NCBI GenBank assembly: GCA_017509755.1
Contig: JAFWOY010000008.1
Span: 78,467-142,466 of the forward strand
DNA: 64,000 nucleotides
Source: Bacteroidales bacterium
GTDB taxonomy: Bacteria > Bacteroidota > Bacteroidia > Bacteroidales > UBA932
Direction: 5' to 3'
The notes below the pieces were generated by a model. It was not told the DNA's origin. It saw only the letters and a program-made list of their open reading frames with translations, and searched no databases. A program made the translations under genes and the position numbers. Positions within the stretch are counted from its first letter, which is position 1. Each line of letters begins with the position of its first letter. This document shows, piece by piece, positions 1 through 8,941 of this stretch.

Positions 1-364
1 CGATGACAGGTTCCATCAGCGTCTGCTGCATCTGGGCCATCTCCTGCTGGGCATTCTGCTGGAACTGCTGGATGCGTTGTCCCAGTTCGGTCAGCTCGCG
101 CTCTTTGGTCTCGATCACGACAGGGGCCCATTCATTGCGTTTGCGCTGGTATTCGTTCAACTTGTTGTTGTACTCGGTGCCCATACCTTCGAGTGTCTCT
201 TCGAGATCAGTCTGGTAGGCCTGGAGTTTCACCACGGCCGAGTCACGCTCACTCATCAGGCTGATCAGTTCATTGGTGTTGATGTGTCCGCATTTCAAAT
301 TCTGCGCCTGGGAGAGCGCACCGAAGGAGAGTACACAAAATGCAAGAAGTACAAGCTTTTTCAT
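1..364 (-). CDS. OmpH/Skp-family periplasmic chaperone, C-terminus cut by window edge
   Basis: The reading frame begins MKKLVLLAFCVLSFGALSQA, a Sec signal peptide, and continues into the Q/E/K-rich coiled coil typical of OmpH/Skp proteins (tracts such as ELGQRIQQFQQNAQQEMAQM). It runs off the left edge, so only about 121 residues are visible. Family knowledge: Skp-like proteins are trimeric periplasmic holdases that carry unfolded outer-membrane proteins to the BAM complex. It lies 35 bases downstream of a second OmpH and shares its strand with bamA, the usual Bacteroidota arrangement. The visible part shows no frameshift. The exact chaperone subtype cannot be settled. Confidence 0.85.
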   Translation of the reverse strand, partial: MKKLVLLAFCVLSFGALSQAQNLKCGHINTNELISLMSERDSAVVKLQAYQTDLEETLEGMGTEYNNKLNEYQRKRNEWAPVVIETKERELTELGQRIQQFQQNAQQEMAQMQQTLMEPVI

Positions 365-399
365 CGTTTTGGGATTTTCTTCAAATGTTCAATATAAAA

Positions 400-918
400 C
401 TATTTCTGGTTTTCTCTGTAACGTACAAGGACGAATTCGGTGAGATCGAGCGCCTCTTTCTTATAGACCACGCCTTGCATGGCCGCCAGGTCGAGGATCA
501 AGTCGTAACCGCCCAACTTGGCGACGTCCTCAATGGCTTTGTTCACCTCTTTCTGGATGGGTGAGAGAAGTTCCTCGGCTTTCTTGGCCATGATGCCGTC
601 TTCCCCGAAGTAGATTTTTTGCTTCTCCTGCACCACACGCTCTTTAGAGATGATCTCGTTTTCAGCGTTCTGGCGCTGGATGGAAGACATCGAGTTCTTG
701 TTGGACTGATAATTCTGGTAGAGCGTCTCAATCTTGCCGAGCTCTGTTTCAATGGCAGCCTTGTATTTGTCTGAGAGAGCCTCAAGCTGCTGCTGGGCAG
801 ACACGTAGGCAGGAATCTCGCTCAGGATGTTTTCGGTGTTGATGTAACCGATCTTTTGGGCGCGGACCGAACCGAAGCAGGCCAGGAGCGCGACGAGAGC
901 AATGAGGATTTTCTTCAT
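400..918 (-). CDS. OmpH/Skp-family periplasmic chaperone
   Basis: This is a 172-residue protein with a cleavable signal peptide (MKKILIALVALLACFGSVRA, then QKIGYINTENIL). A long charged helical region around residues 40-110 matches the Skp coiled-coil tentacle, and the C-terminal part (GYDLILDLAAMQGVVYKKEA) fits the OmpH beta-body, where proteins of this family usually read 'vDVT'. Length is normal for OmpH. It starts 11 bases after the bamA stop and is followed by another OmpH paralogue, so the operon supplies the outer-membrane insertase together with two chaperones. Its function as a holdase for outer-membrane proteins is inferred from the family and the neighbours. Confidence 0.9.
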   Translation of the reverse strand: MKKILIALVALLACFGSVRAQKIGYINTENILSEIPAYVSAQQQLEALSDKYKAAIETELGKIETLYQNYQSNKNSMSSIQRQNAENEIISKERVVQEKQKIYFGEDGIMAKKAEELLSPIQKEVNKAIEDVAKLGGYDLILDLAAMQGVVYKKEALDLTEFVLVRYRENQK

Positions 919-929
919 TTTTTTCTCCG

Positions 930-3467
930 TTAGAATTGTTGACCGATCAGGAAATGGAAGTGGCTCTTGTCCTTTCCGCTGGCAGCGTCGAAACCGTAGC
1001 CCCAGTCGATGCCGAGGAGGCCGACCACGGGCAGGAACACCCGGAGGCCCACACCGGCCGAACGCTTGATCTGGAAAGGATTGAAGTCTTTGATATCAGA
1101 CCAGCTGTTACCTCCTTCGAGGAACAACAGGGCGTAGATGGTGGAACTCGGCTGCATGACGAGCGGGTAGCGGAGTTCAACCGTAAACTTGTCATAGACG
1201 TTGCCGGCATAGGCATTGCCGATATACGGCGTGAGGGAATAGTTCTCATAGCCGCGCAGGCCGATTACCTCGTTGCCGTAGGTATTGTAGCCCGACATGC
1301 CGTCGCCGCCCACGATAAAACCTTCGAACGGGGAATAACCCCATTTCTTGTTGTAGTATCCCAGATAGCCGAACTGGGCGCGGGTCATCAGCACGAGGTC
1401 ACCCACAAGGCGGGAGTACAGGGAGCCCTTGAACGTCCATTTGTGGTATTCAATCCAGCGATAGTGGTCCTGGATCGACTGGCTGCTGTAATCGATGTTG
1501 CGCCAGTCTTTCTTCATCATCGACCACGGCGGTGTGATCTGGACGCCGAAACTGAAGTCCGAACCGACACGCGGATAGATGGACTGGTCGGTGGAGTTGC
1601 GCGACAGCGTGGCGTTCCAGCTGATATTGTGCGAACGGCCCGTGGAATAGATGAAATAGTAGTTCCAGTCCTGCAGGTTGTACGACTGCCAGTTGAGGGA
1701 ATTGTAGAGCACGAAGTAGTTGTCGGGCCATTTCAGGCGCGTGCCGAGTCCGACGGCTGCGCCGTAGATCTCCATGTACTGGTCGTCGTTGAGCACCTGG
1801 TAATAATAGGTGGAATACGAGTTGGTCTGGCGGGTAAAGTAGGCCGAGATATTGAGGGAAGTCGGTTTCTTGCCGGTGAGCCAGGGCTCCACGAAACTGG
1901 CCGTGAAAGCCGTGTAATACGAGCCGTTGGTCTGGAAGCGGATGGACAGGTTCTGGGCATCGCCCAGCGGCACGGGACGCCAGGCTTCCTTCTTGAAGAA
2001 GTTGGCCGTCGAGAAGTTATTGAAACTCACGCCTACCGTACCGACGAACATGCGGTTGCCCCAGCCACCGGAAAGCTCCAGCTGGCTGTTGGGTTTCTCC
2101 TGCACGTTGTAGGTGATGTCTACTGTATTGTTGACCGAATTCGGGATCAGGTTGTAACCCTTGTTGGGGTCGACTGCATACTCTGCGTCGAAATGTCCCA
2201 TCGAAGAAATCTCGCGGATGGAGCGTTCGAAGTCGCTCTGGCGGTAGAGATAGCCCGGACGCGTGAATACAGCGCGCCGCACCACCTTTTCATTGGTGAT
2301 GGTATTGCCGTTGATGATGATGTCGTTGAAAGTGGCCGGTTTCCCTTCCACCATGCGCATCTCCACGTCAACCGAATCCCCGTCGATGTTGAGTTCCACG
2401 GGCACTACGTTGAAGAAGAGGAACCCGTTGTCGCTGTACATCTTGCGGATAGAGATATCGCCCTCCTTCTCGCCGGAATAGAGCCGCTTTTCCATGGTCA
2501 CCACGTCATAGACGTCTCCCCGCTTGATGCGGAGCACGTTGTTCAGGGCCTCTTCGGTGTACTCGGAGTTGCCTGTCCAGGTGATGTTGCGGAAATAGTA
2601 CTTGTGGCCTTTGTCTATCTTGAAATGGATGCCGAGCCGGCCGTCCTTGGGATCGCGGTAGAGCGAGTCACTCACGATCTTGGCATCGCGATAGCCCGCC
2701 TCATTGAAGACTTCGAGCAGTTTTTCTTTGTCGCTGATGTATTCCTTCTCCTGGAACTTCTTGGAGGAGAATAGGTTATACCATTTCGCATCCTTGGTCT
2801 TCTTCATCGCCCGGTCAAGCTTGAACTTGGAGATCTCATCGTTGCCTTCATAAGAAATCTCCTTGACTTTCAGCTTCTTTCCCTTATTGACATCGAAGGT
2901 TACGCGAACCGCGTTGCGAATCACTGAGTCAGCGGCAACTTCCACATTCACGTCCACGTCCGCAAAGCCTTTTTCCTTGAAATAGTCCTTGATGGTCTTG
3001 ATGGACGATGCTTTCACATACTCGGACAACTGCCCGCCGCGGCGCAGGTTGAGTTTCTCTTTCAGGTCGTCGCGTTCACTGTTCTTGACACCCCGGTAGT
3101 TCCAAGTAATGACGCGGGGGCGCTCCTGGATATCGAGACGGAACCAAGCCGTGTCGCGACTGGCGTTCAGGGAATCGACATAAAAACCGAGCGTGGAAGC
3201 TGCGCCTTGCAGCCAGATGCGCTTGACTGCGGAAGAGATGTCATCGCCCGGAACAGTGAGGACATCCCCGGGACGGATGCCGAGAACCGAGAGCAGCTGG
3301 CTCTCACCCAAATATTTGGTACCGGATATGCGGATCCCGCCGACCACATAGGTTTGCGGGTTGTTGTAGTCTACCTCCACAGGAACGACTCCGGGCTCCT
3401 GGGCCAACGCCGGAAGCAGGGACAGTGCCAGAAAGGCTCCAAACAGCGCTAAAAATTTTCTTTTCAT
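930..3467 (-). CDS. bamA: Outer-membrane protein assembly factor BamA
   Basis: 845 residues from the chosen start (MKRKFLALFGAF, giving a good signal peptide ending at ALAQ; an in-frame ATG 12 codons upstream lacks that feature). The N-terminal half (about 50-430) contains repeated POTRA domains, for example GIRISGTKYLGESQLLSVLG and DIIINGNTITNEKVVRRAVF. The C-terminal half is a 16-strand beta-barrel of the Omp85 family, with GLRGYENYSL as the conserved (V/I)RGY-like loop motif, and the protein ends in a C-terminal phenylalanine (LIGQQF). BamA is the central insertase for outer-membrane beta-barrels. It sits between uppS and two OmpH chaperones. A TAACTTTG promoter box lies just upstream. Confidence 0.95.
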   Translation of the reverse strand: MKRKFLALFGAFLALSLLPALAQEPGVVPVEVDYNNPQTYVVGGIRISGTKYLGESQLLSVLGIRPGDVLTVPGDDISSAVKRIWLQGAASTLGFYVDSLNASRDTAWFRLDIQERPRVITWNYRGVKNSERDDLKEKLNLRRGGQLSEYVKASSIKTIKDYFKEKGFADVDVNVEVAADSVIRNAVRVTFDVNKGKKLKVKEISYEGNDEISKFKLDRAMKKTKDAKWYNLFSSKKFQEKEYISDKEKLLEVFNEAGYRDAKIVSDSLYRDPKDGRLGIHFKIDKGHKYYFRNITWTGNSEYTEEALNNVLRIKRGDVYDVVTMEKRLYSGEKEGDISIRKMYSDNGFLFFNVVPVELNIDGDSVDVEMRMVEGKPATFNDIIINGNTITNEKVVRRAVFTRPGYLYRQSDFERSIREISSMGHFDAEYAVDPNKGYNLIPNSVNNTVDITYNVQEKPNSQLELSGGWGNRMFVGTVGVSFNNFSTANFFKKEAWRPVPLGDAQNLSIRFQTNGSYYTAFTASFVEPWLTGKKPTSLNISAYFTRQTNSYSTYYYQVLNDDQYMEIYGAAVGLGTRLKWPDNYFVLYNSLNWQSYNLQDWNYYFIYSTGRSHNISWNATLSRNSTDQSIYPRVGSDFSFGVQITPPWSMMKKDWRNIDYSSQSIQDHYRWIEYHKWTFKGSLYSRLVGDLVLMTRAQFGYLGYYNKKWGYSPFEGFIVGGDGMSGYNTYGNEVIGLRGYENYSLTPYIGNAYAGNVYDKFTVELRYPLVMQPSSTIYALLFLEGGNSWSDIKDFNPFQIKRSAGVGLRVFLPVVGLLGIDWGYGFDAASGKDKSHFHFLIGQQF

Positions 3468-3490
3468 CAAATCCTTTCCGAATAGACTTA

Positions 3491-3498
3491 CAAAGTTA
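3491..3498 (-). promoter_or_regulatory. Candidate promoter -7 box for bamA-ompH-ompH
   Basis: On the minus strand the bases read TAACTTTG, matching the Bacteroidota TAnnTTTG -7 element, 23 bases before the bamA start. No clear TTTG is found 19-21 bases upstream, so this may be a secondary promoter inside a longer uppS-bamA transcript. Confidence 0.4.
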
Positions 3499-3512
3499 TA
3501 CAAATTTTTGAC

Positions 3513-4211
3513 TTATTCTACCTTACCGTATCTTCTTTCCCTTTGGTTGTAACTTTGTATGGCTTGTTCGAGGTCGTTTTTGCGAAAATCAGGCCAAAGT
3601 ACCGGCGTATAATAGAACTCCGTATAGGCACATTGCCACAGCATGTAATTGCTGATGCGCTGCTCGCCGCTGGTGCGGATCATCAGGTCAGGATCCGGGA
3701 TGCCGGCCGTGGCCAGCAGATTGCCGAAGCCGGTCTCGTCAAGCGGCAACTGGCGGCCGGCTGCCAGGCAGTCGGCGGCATAGCGCTGCGCAGCCTGCAA
3801 AATATCCCACTTTCCGCTGTAGCTCAGCATGATGATCAAGGTCAGGCCGGTATGGCCCGCTGTCTCCTGCTGCACGGCGTCAATAGCTTGCAGCAGATCG
3901 GCAGGCAAGCGGCTCCGGTCACCGATGACCCGAAAACGGATGTTGTTTTTGCGGAAAGTCTCCCGCTCTTCCAGCACGCTCTTGAACATCAGCTTCATCA
4001 AGCCGCTGACCTCATCTTCCGGACGGCTCCAGTTCTCCTCGGAGAAGGCAAACAGGCTCAGGTAACGGATCCCGTGCTCAACGGCATATTCGCAGCAGGC
4101 ACGGACACTCTCCGCACCGGCATTGTGCCCGAACAGGCGCCTTCTCCCCTGCTGCTTCGCCCAACGGCCGTTACCGTCCATAATGATTGTGATATGCTGA
4201 GGTACTTCCAT
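3513..4211 (-). CDS. uppS: Isoprenyl (undecaprenyl) diphosphate synthase
   Basis: 232 residues, a cis-prenyltransferase that builds C55 undecaprenyl diphosphate, the lipid carrier for peptidoglycan and surface polysaccharide. Diagnostic motifs are visible: IIMDGNGRWA near the N-terminus (Asp12 is the Mg-binding catalytic residue), LSLFAFSEENW around residues 50-60, and DLMIRTSGEQRISNYMLWQ followed by Y-E/A-EFYYTPVLWPDF in the C-terminal third. Only three bases separate it from nadK upstream, so they are co-transcribed. Length fits the family (230-255). Identification is firm from motifs. Confidence 0.96.
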   Translation of the reverse strand: MEVPQHITIIMDGNGRWAKQQGRRRLFGHNAGAESVRACCEYAVEHGIRYLSLFAFSEENWSRPEDEVSGLMKLMFKSVLEERETFRKNNIRFRVIGDRSRLPADLLQAIDAVQQETAGHTGLTLIIMLSYSGKWDILQAAQRYAADCLAAGRQLPLDETGFGNLLATAGIPDPDLMIRTSGEQRISNYMLWQCAYTEFYYTPVLWPDFRKNDLEQAIQSYNQRERRYGKVE

Positions 4212-4214
4212 GAT

Positions 4215-5036
4215 TCAAAGGGTATTGCGGCGGTCTTCACCCCACAGGAGCTTGGTGCGGAGCGCGCCGATGAAACTATTGTCGGAAAAAGAGGCGTAGC
4301 GCAGGCCGTAGCGGCCCCGCGAGAGGCTGACTTCCATGCCGGAAGACAGCGTGAAAGGCCGGTTGTCGACTGCCAGGAGGGCTTGCCCGCTCCGTGATTC
4401 GAAGCGCATCTGCACATGGGATGACAACGGGATGACGAGCGGCCGGACGTTCAGGTTGTGCGGTGCGATCGGCGCAATGACCATGACTTCGGACGACGGC
4501 ATCACGATGGGGCCGCCGACACTCAGGTTGTAGGCCGTACTGCCCGTCGGCGTCGCTATCACCAGGCCATCCGACCAATACGCAGGAAGTTCGCGTCCAT
4601 CGACGCTTACCTGGACGGAAAGCATGCCGGAACCGCGACGCTGAAGAGAAACCTCGTTGAGTGCAAAAGGATAGAAATCCGCAGGCATCTCACCGCAGAC
4701 CACCCGCAGGAGACTGCGCTCTTCCACCAGATAACGGCCTGCCAGCAGGTCGTCGATCCACCGGTCCGCATCGTCGGCCCGGGCGGTTGTCAGGAAGCCC
4801 AGGCGACCGAAATTGATGCCGGCGACGGGAATGCCGCGGTCGCGGACAAACGTGAGCGACTGCAGGAAGGTGCCGTCGCCGCCCAGCGACAGGAACAAGC
4901 CCGTATCAGCCGGGAGGTCTTCCCAGGAAAAGAAATCTTCGCCATAACAGGCCAGTGTGGCACCCTTTTCGCGTAAAAGTTGCTTCAAGGCTTCGATCCC
5001 TTTTCGCGGGTCGCGATGATACAAAGCAATTTTCAT
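4215..5036 (-). CDS. nadK: NAD kinase
   Basis: 273 residues from MKIALYHRD; an in-frame ATG four codons earlier is less likely because the promoter box ends only nine bases before this start. It phosphorylates NAD to NADP. Motifs of the NAD kinase fold are present: GGDGTFLQ at residues 52-59 and the NE/S-containing stretch FALNEVSLQRRG, followed by the glycine-rich TPTGSTAYNLSVGGPI. Cytoplasmic. It is the first gene of nadK-uppS-bamA-ompH-ompH and is divergent from pdxJ across a 32-bp gap that must hold promoters for both. Confidence 0.95.
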   Translation of the reverse strand: MKIALYHRDPRKGIEALKQLLREKGATLACYGEDFFSWEDLPADTGLFLSLGGDGTFLQSLTFVRDRGIPVAGINFGRLGFLTTARADDADRWIDDLLAGRYLVEERSLLRVVCGEMPADFYPFALNEVSLQRRGSGMLSVQVSVDGRELPAYWSDGLVIATPTGSTAYNLSVGGPIVMPSSEVMVIAPIAPHNLNVRPLVIPLSSHVQMRFESRSGQALLAVDNRPFTLSSGMEVSLSRGRYGLRYASFSDNSFIGALRTKLLWGEDRRNTL

Positions 5037-5045
5037 AATTGAAGC

Positions 5046-5077
5046 CAAAATTATTAATTTTGTGCGTCATGACCAAA
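5046..5077 (-). promoter_or_regulatory. nadK promoter (TTTG-N20-TAATTTTG)
   Basis: On the minus strand TTTG (5077-5074) is followed after 20 bases by TAATTTTG (5053-5046), a full match to the Bacteroidota sigma-A consensus TTTG-N19-21-TAnnTTTG. The -33 element falls inside the first codons of divergent pdxJ. The start codon is nine bases beyond the box, so the 5' leader would be only a few bases long. Confidence 0.6.
5055..5062 (+). promoter_or_regulatory. Candidate pdxJ promoter -7 box
   Basis: TAATTTTG lies back-to-back with the nadK -7 box and ends six bases before the pdxJ ATG. No good TTTG is present 19-21 bases upstream. If used, it would give an essentially leaderless mRNA. Confidence 0.4.
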
Positions 5078-5782
5078 TTAAGTGTTAACATCAACAAGGT
5101 CGCCACGCTGCGGAATGCGCGGGGCGGCAACGTGCCGGATGTCCTGCGTGCCGCAGTCGATTGCGAACGCTTTGGGGCACAAGGCATCACGGTACATCCC
5201 CGACCTGATGAGCGCCACATCCGCTACGCGGACGTACGCGCCCTCAAACCCATACTCAGTACCGAATTCAACATCGAGGGCAACCCCATCCGGAGTTTCT
5301 GCGACCTCGTCTGTGAAGTGCATCCTGCCCAGGTCACGCTGGTTCCCGACGCGGAAAACGTGCTGACCTCCAATGCCGGCTGGGATACCCGCAAGAACCT
5401 TTCGTATCTTAAAGAGGTATGCCACCTTTTCAAGGAAGAAGGGATCCGTGTCTCAATCTTCATCGACCCGGTGGTCGAAATGATCCGTTACGCCGCCGAG
5501 ACGGGCTGCGACCGCGTGGAACTCTATACGGAGGCCTATGCCGCCGGCTACCGCACGGATCGTGAAAAGGCCATCGCCCCCTACTACGAAGCGGCCTGTG
5601 AAGCCGTGAAACTCGGCCTGGGCCTCAATGCGGGCCACGACCTGAGCCTGGAGAACCTCTGGTATTTCCAGCGGACCATCCCCGGACTGGACGAAGTTTC
5701 CATCGGCCATGCCCTCATCAGCGACGCTCTCTACCTCGGCCTGGAAAAGACGATTCAAGCATATTTGGGAGAGTTGAAATAA
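5069..5782 (+). CDS. pdxJ: Pyridoxine 5'-phosphate synthase
   Basis: 237 residues from [20 protein letters not shown]. PdxJ condenses 3-amino-2-oxopropyl phosphate (from 4-phosphohydroxythreonine) with deoxyxylulose 5-phosphate to make pyridoxine 5'-phosphate, the last ring-forming step of DXP-dependent vitamin B6 synthesis. Family signatures are visible: [40 protein letters not shown] and [14 protein letters not shown], in the right order. Upstream in-frame ATGs exist, but the conserved N-terminus begins here. It is divergent from nadK, as in many Bacteroidota. Cytoplasmic. Confidence 0.96.
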   Translation: MTKLSVNINKVATLRNARGGNVPDVLRAAVDCERFGAQGITVHPRPDERHIRYADVRALKPILSTEFNIEGNPIRSFCDLVCEVHPAQVTLVPDAENVLTSNAGWDTRKNLSYLKEVCHLFKEEGIRVSIFIDPVVEMIRYAAETGCDRVELYTEAYAAGYRTDREKAIAPYYEAACEAVKLGLGLNAGHDLSLENLWYFQRTIPGLDEVSIGHALISDALYLGLEKTIQAYLGELK

Positions 5783-5796
5783 ATTGCTTATATTTG
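5764..5796 (+). promoter_or_regulatory. Promoter for the ompH-like/LysM pair (TTTG-N21-TATATTTG)
   Basis: TTTG (5764-5767), 21 bases, then TATATTTG (5789-5796) matches the Bacteroidota consensus. The -33 element overlaps the last codons of pdxJ. The next start codon is 44 bases downstream. Confidence 0.55.
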
Positions 5797-5840
5797 CAGG
5801 TTGCACGAAAGCACGAGATAAAAAATAAACAAACCATACA

Positions 5841-6467
5841 ATGAAACACACTCCCCTTATCCTGAGCATCATCGCCGTGGCTGCCGCCGTGGCCGCCCTG
5901 ATCCTGACCCTGACCGCACCCAAGAACACCCACAAACCTGTCGAAAGTTCCGACGGCATCCAGGCCGTCGCCGGCGACGTCGTTTTCCTGCGGCTGGACA
6001 CCCTGATGATGCAGTACGATATGTACAGCGACCTGCAGTCCGCCTTTGAAGCCAAGGCCCAGACGGTCGACACCGACCTCAACAAGAAAGCCCGCAAGCT
6101 CGAGAGCGACATCAAGAACTTTGAGAACCAGATCCAGAAAGGCCTGCTCACCCGCTCCGCTGCCGAGCAGCAGAACACTACGCTGCAGCAGCGCCAGGCC
6201 AACCTCCAGAACGAGGCCGCCCAGAAGCAGCAGGAACTGGCCGAAGAGAGCCAGGTGCTGATGAACCAGGTGATGTATGCCATCAAGACTTACCTGGAAG
6301 AGTACAACAAGGAGCACAATTTCGCCGCCATCCTCACCACCACGGACGCCACCAACGTCGTGATGGTCGGCGCCCCGGCCCTGGATATCACCCAGGAGAT
6401 CGTGGAAGGCCTCAACGCCGAATACATCAAGACCCGCAACACCGGCGCCAAGAAAACCGACGAATAA
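5841..6467 (+). CDS. OmpH/Skp-like periplasmic protein with N-terminal membrane anchor
   Basis: 208 residues. Residues 5-27 form a hydrophobic segment rich in Ala/Val/Leu without an obvious signal-peptidase site, so it is probably a retained membrane anchor rather than a cleaved signal. The segment from about 45 to 150 (VVFLRLDTLMMQYDMYSDLQ, then a Q/E/K/A-rich coiled coil) matches the OmpH fold, and the last 50 residues (ILTTTDATNVVMVG) fit its beta-body. This is the third OmpH homologue in the first 6.5 kb and the only one outside the bamA operon. It is followed nine bases later by a LysM protein, suggesting an envelope role. Its client is unknown. Confidence 0.8.
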   Translation: MKHTPLILSIIAVAAAVAALILTLTAPKNTHKPVESSDGIQAVAGDVVFLRLDTLMMQYDMYSDLQSAFEAKAQTVDTDLNKKARKLESDIKNFENQIQKGLLTRSAAEQQNTTLQQRQANLQNEAAQKQQELAEESQVLMNQVMYAIKTYLEEYNKEHNFAAILTTTDATNVVMVGAPALDITQEIVEGLNAEYIKTRNTGAKKTDE

Positions 6468-6476
6468 GCCCCTGTC

Positions 6477-8138
6477 ATGAAGCGCCTGCTTTTCCTCCTG
6501 CTGCTCCTTTCAGCGCCCATCGTGCTGCAAGCGCAAGGCTACACCGCACCGGATGTGGTGATCTCCAACGAGAAAGCGAACATCGGTGGAAAAGTTTACT
6601 ATATCCACAAGGTGCTTCCCAAACAGACCCTCTTCTCCATCTGCAAGGCCTACGGTATCAAGAATGAAGACCTGCTGGCCGCCAATCCCGACCTCAAGAA
6701 CGGGTTGAAGGCCGGCGGCATCATCTTTATCCCGGTCGACAGCGCTCAAATCCCCGTCAAGACCGAAACCAAGCCGGTTGTGGAGAAGAAACAGGAACCC
6801 GTTGTGGCCGCCCCGGAGACTCCTGAGATGGTCCCCGTTGTGGAACGTGTCCTCGAACATCGTGTCAAATGGTACGAATCCCTGGCCGGCATTGCCAAGA
6901 AATACAACATTACTGAAGACACGATCCGGGACTACAATGGCCTGAAGCCGTATGAACCCATCCGGGGAAAAGTCCTGCTGATCCCCGTGATGGGTGAAGA
7001 GCCGGCTGAGGAAATCGATCCTGACATCGACATCCCCACCGGAACCGTCACTCCCGAGACTCCCGAACCAGAGCCTGTAACGCCTGTCTGGAAAGTCCGC
7101 CGGTTCTCGGCAGACGAGCCGCTGCGCATCGCGCTGGTACTCCCCTTCCAGGTAAACGGAAACAGCGCATCCGCCTCCTTCCTCAATTTCTACGCCGGCG
7201 CTTTGATGGCCGTCCGCGAACAAAAGGACAAAGGTGCGCACTTGATCCTCAATGTGTATGATCTGGCCAAAGGTGCAAACGCGATCCTCGCCGATCCCAA
7301 GTTCGAAAGCAGCGACCTGATCATCGGTCCCGTGGAAGCCGCCACCATAGCGCCCTTCCTCACTTTTTCCGACGAGAACGGGATTCCGCTGGTGTCACCG
7401 CTCGACCACAAGGTTGACTCCCTGGTGGACACCCATCCCTTCCTGTTCCAGGTGCCCGCCTCCACCACCATTCAGCTTGAGAATCTGGTCCATAGCCTGC
7501 ATGCCCGCAGCGACGACCAGATTATCCTGGTAGCCGGCACATCCCCCGCCGACAGCAAGCTTGTCGAGCAAATCGAGTCTCTGCTCCAGGCGGACGGGGT
7601 TTCATACAGGAAAACCAACAGCCGGGAAGTTTCCGGCCTGCTCAGCGCGGGTGCCCGGCGTCCCGCCAAGATCCTCATCGGCTCGGAAAACAAGACTTTC
7701 ACGACCGACGTCATCCGCAACCTCAACGCCCTGTCCAAACGGAATGTGCCGCTCGAGGTCTGGTGCACCAACCGGGTCCGTGGCTACGAGACGTCCGATC
7801 CCGACGCCCTGTTCAACATCAGCGCGCACACGTCCGCCCCGTATTTCGTAGACTACAGCGACGCGAAGGACCGCGATTTCGTCCTTCAGTACCGTGCCCT
7901 TTACTATGCGGAGCCCGATGATTTCGCCTTCCAGGGTTACGATGTCTTCTCCTATTTCATCTCCGTCCTGATGCAGCAGGGTACGGCTTTCCTGGGCAGC
8001 GCCGAGGAATACCCGATGCAGTTGCTCCACTGCAACTTCCATTTCGTCAAAGAAGATGAAAAAAGCGGATGGCGCAACTGCGCCACCCGCAACCTTGTCT
8101 ACGAAAAAGAAGGTTTCTCTATCGCAATAGCGAAGTAG
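6477..8138 (+). CDS. Secreted LysM protein fused to a periplasmic-binding-protein-like domain
   Basis: 553 residues with signal peptide ([20 protein letters not shown]). Two LysM peptidoglycan-binding modules are visible, at about 43-87 ([19 protein letters not shown]) and 128-170 ([20 protein letters not shown]). A Pro/Glu-rich linker follows, then a type-I periplasmic-binding-like domain from about 215 to the end ([36 protein letters not shown]). Proteins of this layout occur in many Bacteroidota as cell-wall-tethered receptors; the ligand is not known. The end overlaps the end of convergent nagB by 20 bases, so the two transcripts are complementary at their 3' ends. Confidence 0.8.
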   Translation: MKRLLFLLLLLSAPIVLQAQGYTAPDVVISNEKANIGGKVYYIHKVLPKQTLFSICKAYGIKNEDLLAANPDLKNGLKAGGIIFIPVDSAQIPVKTETKPVVEKKQEPVVAAPETPEMVPVVERVLEHRVKWYESLAGIAKKYNITEDTIRDYNGLKPYEPIRGKVLLIPVMGEEPAEEIDPDIDIPTGTVTPETPEPEPVTPVWKVRRFSADEPLRIALVLPFQVNGNSASASFLNFYAGALMAVREQKDKGAHLILNVYDLAKGANAILADPKFESSDLIIGPVEAATIAPFLTFSDENGIPLVSPLDHKVDSLVDTHPFLFQVPASTTIQLENLVHSLHARSDDQIILVAGTSPADSKLVEQIESLLQADGVSYRKTNSREVSGLLSAGARRPAKILIGSENKTFTTDVIRNLNALSKRNVPLEVWCTNRVRGYETSDPDALFNISAHTSAPYFVDYSDAKDRDFVLQYRALYYAEPDDFAFQGYDVFSYFISVLMQQGTAFLGSAEEYPMQLLHCNFHFVKEDEKSGWRNCATRNLVYEKEGFSIAIAK

Positions 8139-8931
8139 GGTCGAGATTCTCTTTCTCGATGTCCTTGAAATAGTTGACAGTTCCCACTTTCAACTCTACC
8201 GTGGCTGCATCGTCGCAAATGATGATGCCTTTGGGATGCATCTGCAGCACGGAGATGGTCCACATGTGATTGACGGAGCCTTCCACGGCGTGGCAGAGGG
8301 CCCGGGCTTTGTTGTGGCCGTTGGCCAGGATCATCACTTCCTGAGCGTCCATGATGGTGCCGACGCCGACCGTAAGGGCCCGCTTGGGGACGAGGTCGAT
8401 GTTGCCGCCGAAGAAACGGGAGTTGGCGATGATGGTATCGGTGGTCAGGGATTTGACCCGCGTGCGGGAGGCAAGCGAAGAGCCCGGCTCGTTGAAGGCG
8501 ATGTGGCCGTCGGGGCCGATGCCGCCCATGAACAGGTTGATGCCGCCGTAGGACGCGATCTTCGCTTCATAGGCTTCACACTCTTTCTCCAGATCGGCCG
8601 CGTTGCCGTTGAGAATGTTCACGTTCTCGGCCGGGATGTCGATGTGCGAGAAGAAGTTGCTCCACATGAAAGTGTGATAGCTTTCGGGATGGTCTTCCGG
8701 AATGGCGATGTACTCGTCCATGTTGAAGGTCACGACGTGCTTGAAGGAAACCTTGCCCGTCTGGTAGAGATGGATCAGTTCCTTGTAAGTACCGATCGGC
8801 GTGGAACCTGTCGGCAGGCCCAGGACAAACGGTTTTTCTGCGGTCGGCTGGAAGGCATTGATCCGCTTGACGATGTATGCCGCAGCCCACTGCGACATTT
8901 TCCCATACGATTCTTGAATGATCAGACGCAT
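8119..8931 (-). CDS. nagB: Glucosamine-6-phosphate deaminase
   Basis: 270 residues from [12 protein letters not shown]. The frame stays open far upstream into recN, but the conserved N-terminus begins here. NagB converts glucosamine-6-phosphate to fructose-6-phosphate and ammonia, feeding amino sugars into glycolysis. Motifs: [13 protein letters not shown] (phosphate loop), FNMDEYIAI with the catalytic Asp, the hexameric-enzyme stretch [10 protein letters not shown], and [18 protein letters not shown]. Length equals the hexameric NagB class. The 3' end overlaps the convergent LysM gene by 20 bases. Amino-sugar salvage agrees with the several cell-wall hydrolases elsewhere in the window. Confidence 0.95.
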   Translation of the reverse strand: MRLIIQESYGKMSQWAAAYIVKRINAFQPTAEKPFVLGLPTGSTPIGTYKELIHLYQTGKVSFKHVVTFNMDEYIAIPEDHPESYHTFMWSNFFSHIDIPAENVNILNGNAADLEKECEAYEAKIASYGGINLFMGGIGPDGHIAFNEPGSSLASRTRVKSLTTDTIIANSRFFGGNIDLVPKRALTVGVGTIMDAQEVMILANGHNKARALCHAVEGSVNHMWTISVLQMHPKGIIICDDAATVELKVGTVNYFKDIEKENLDPTSLLR

Positions 8932-8941
8932 AGTATCAGTA

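Noticed and set aside
936..2774. 612-codon open frame on the plus strand inside bamA
   Set aside because: It is the antisense of a well-supported BamA gene in high-GC sequence; no signal, domain or motif is visible in it.
6327..6347. A further REP-like CGCCATCCTCACC match inside the third ompH-like gene
   Set aside because: It lies in codons for Ala-Ala-Ile-Leu-Thr-Thr, and no GAGGA(C/T)GG follows after 16 bases.
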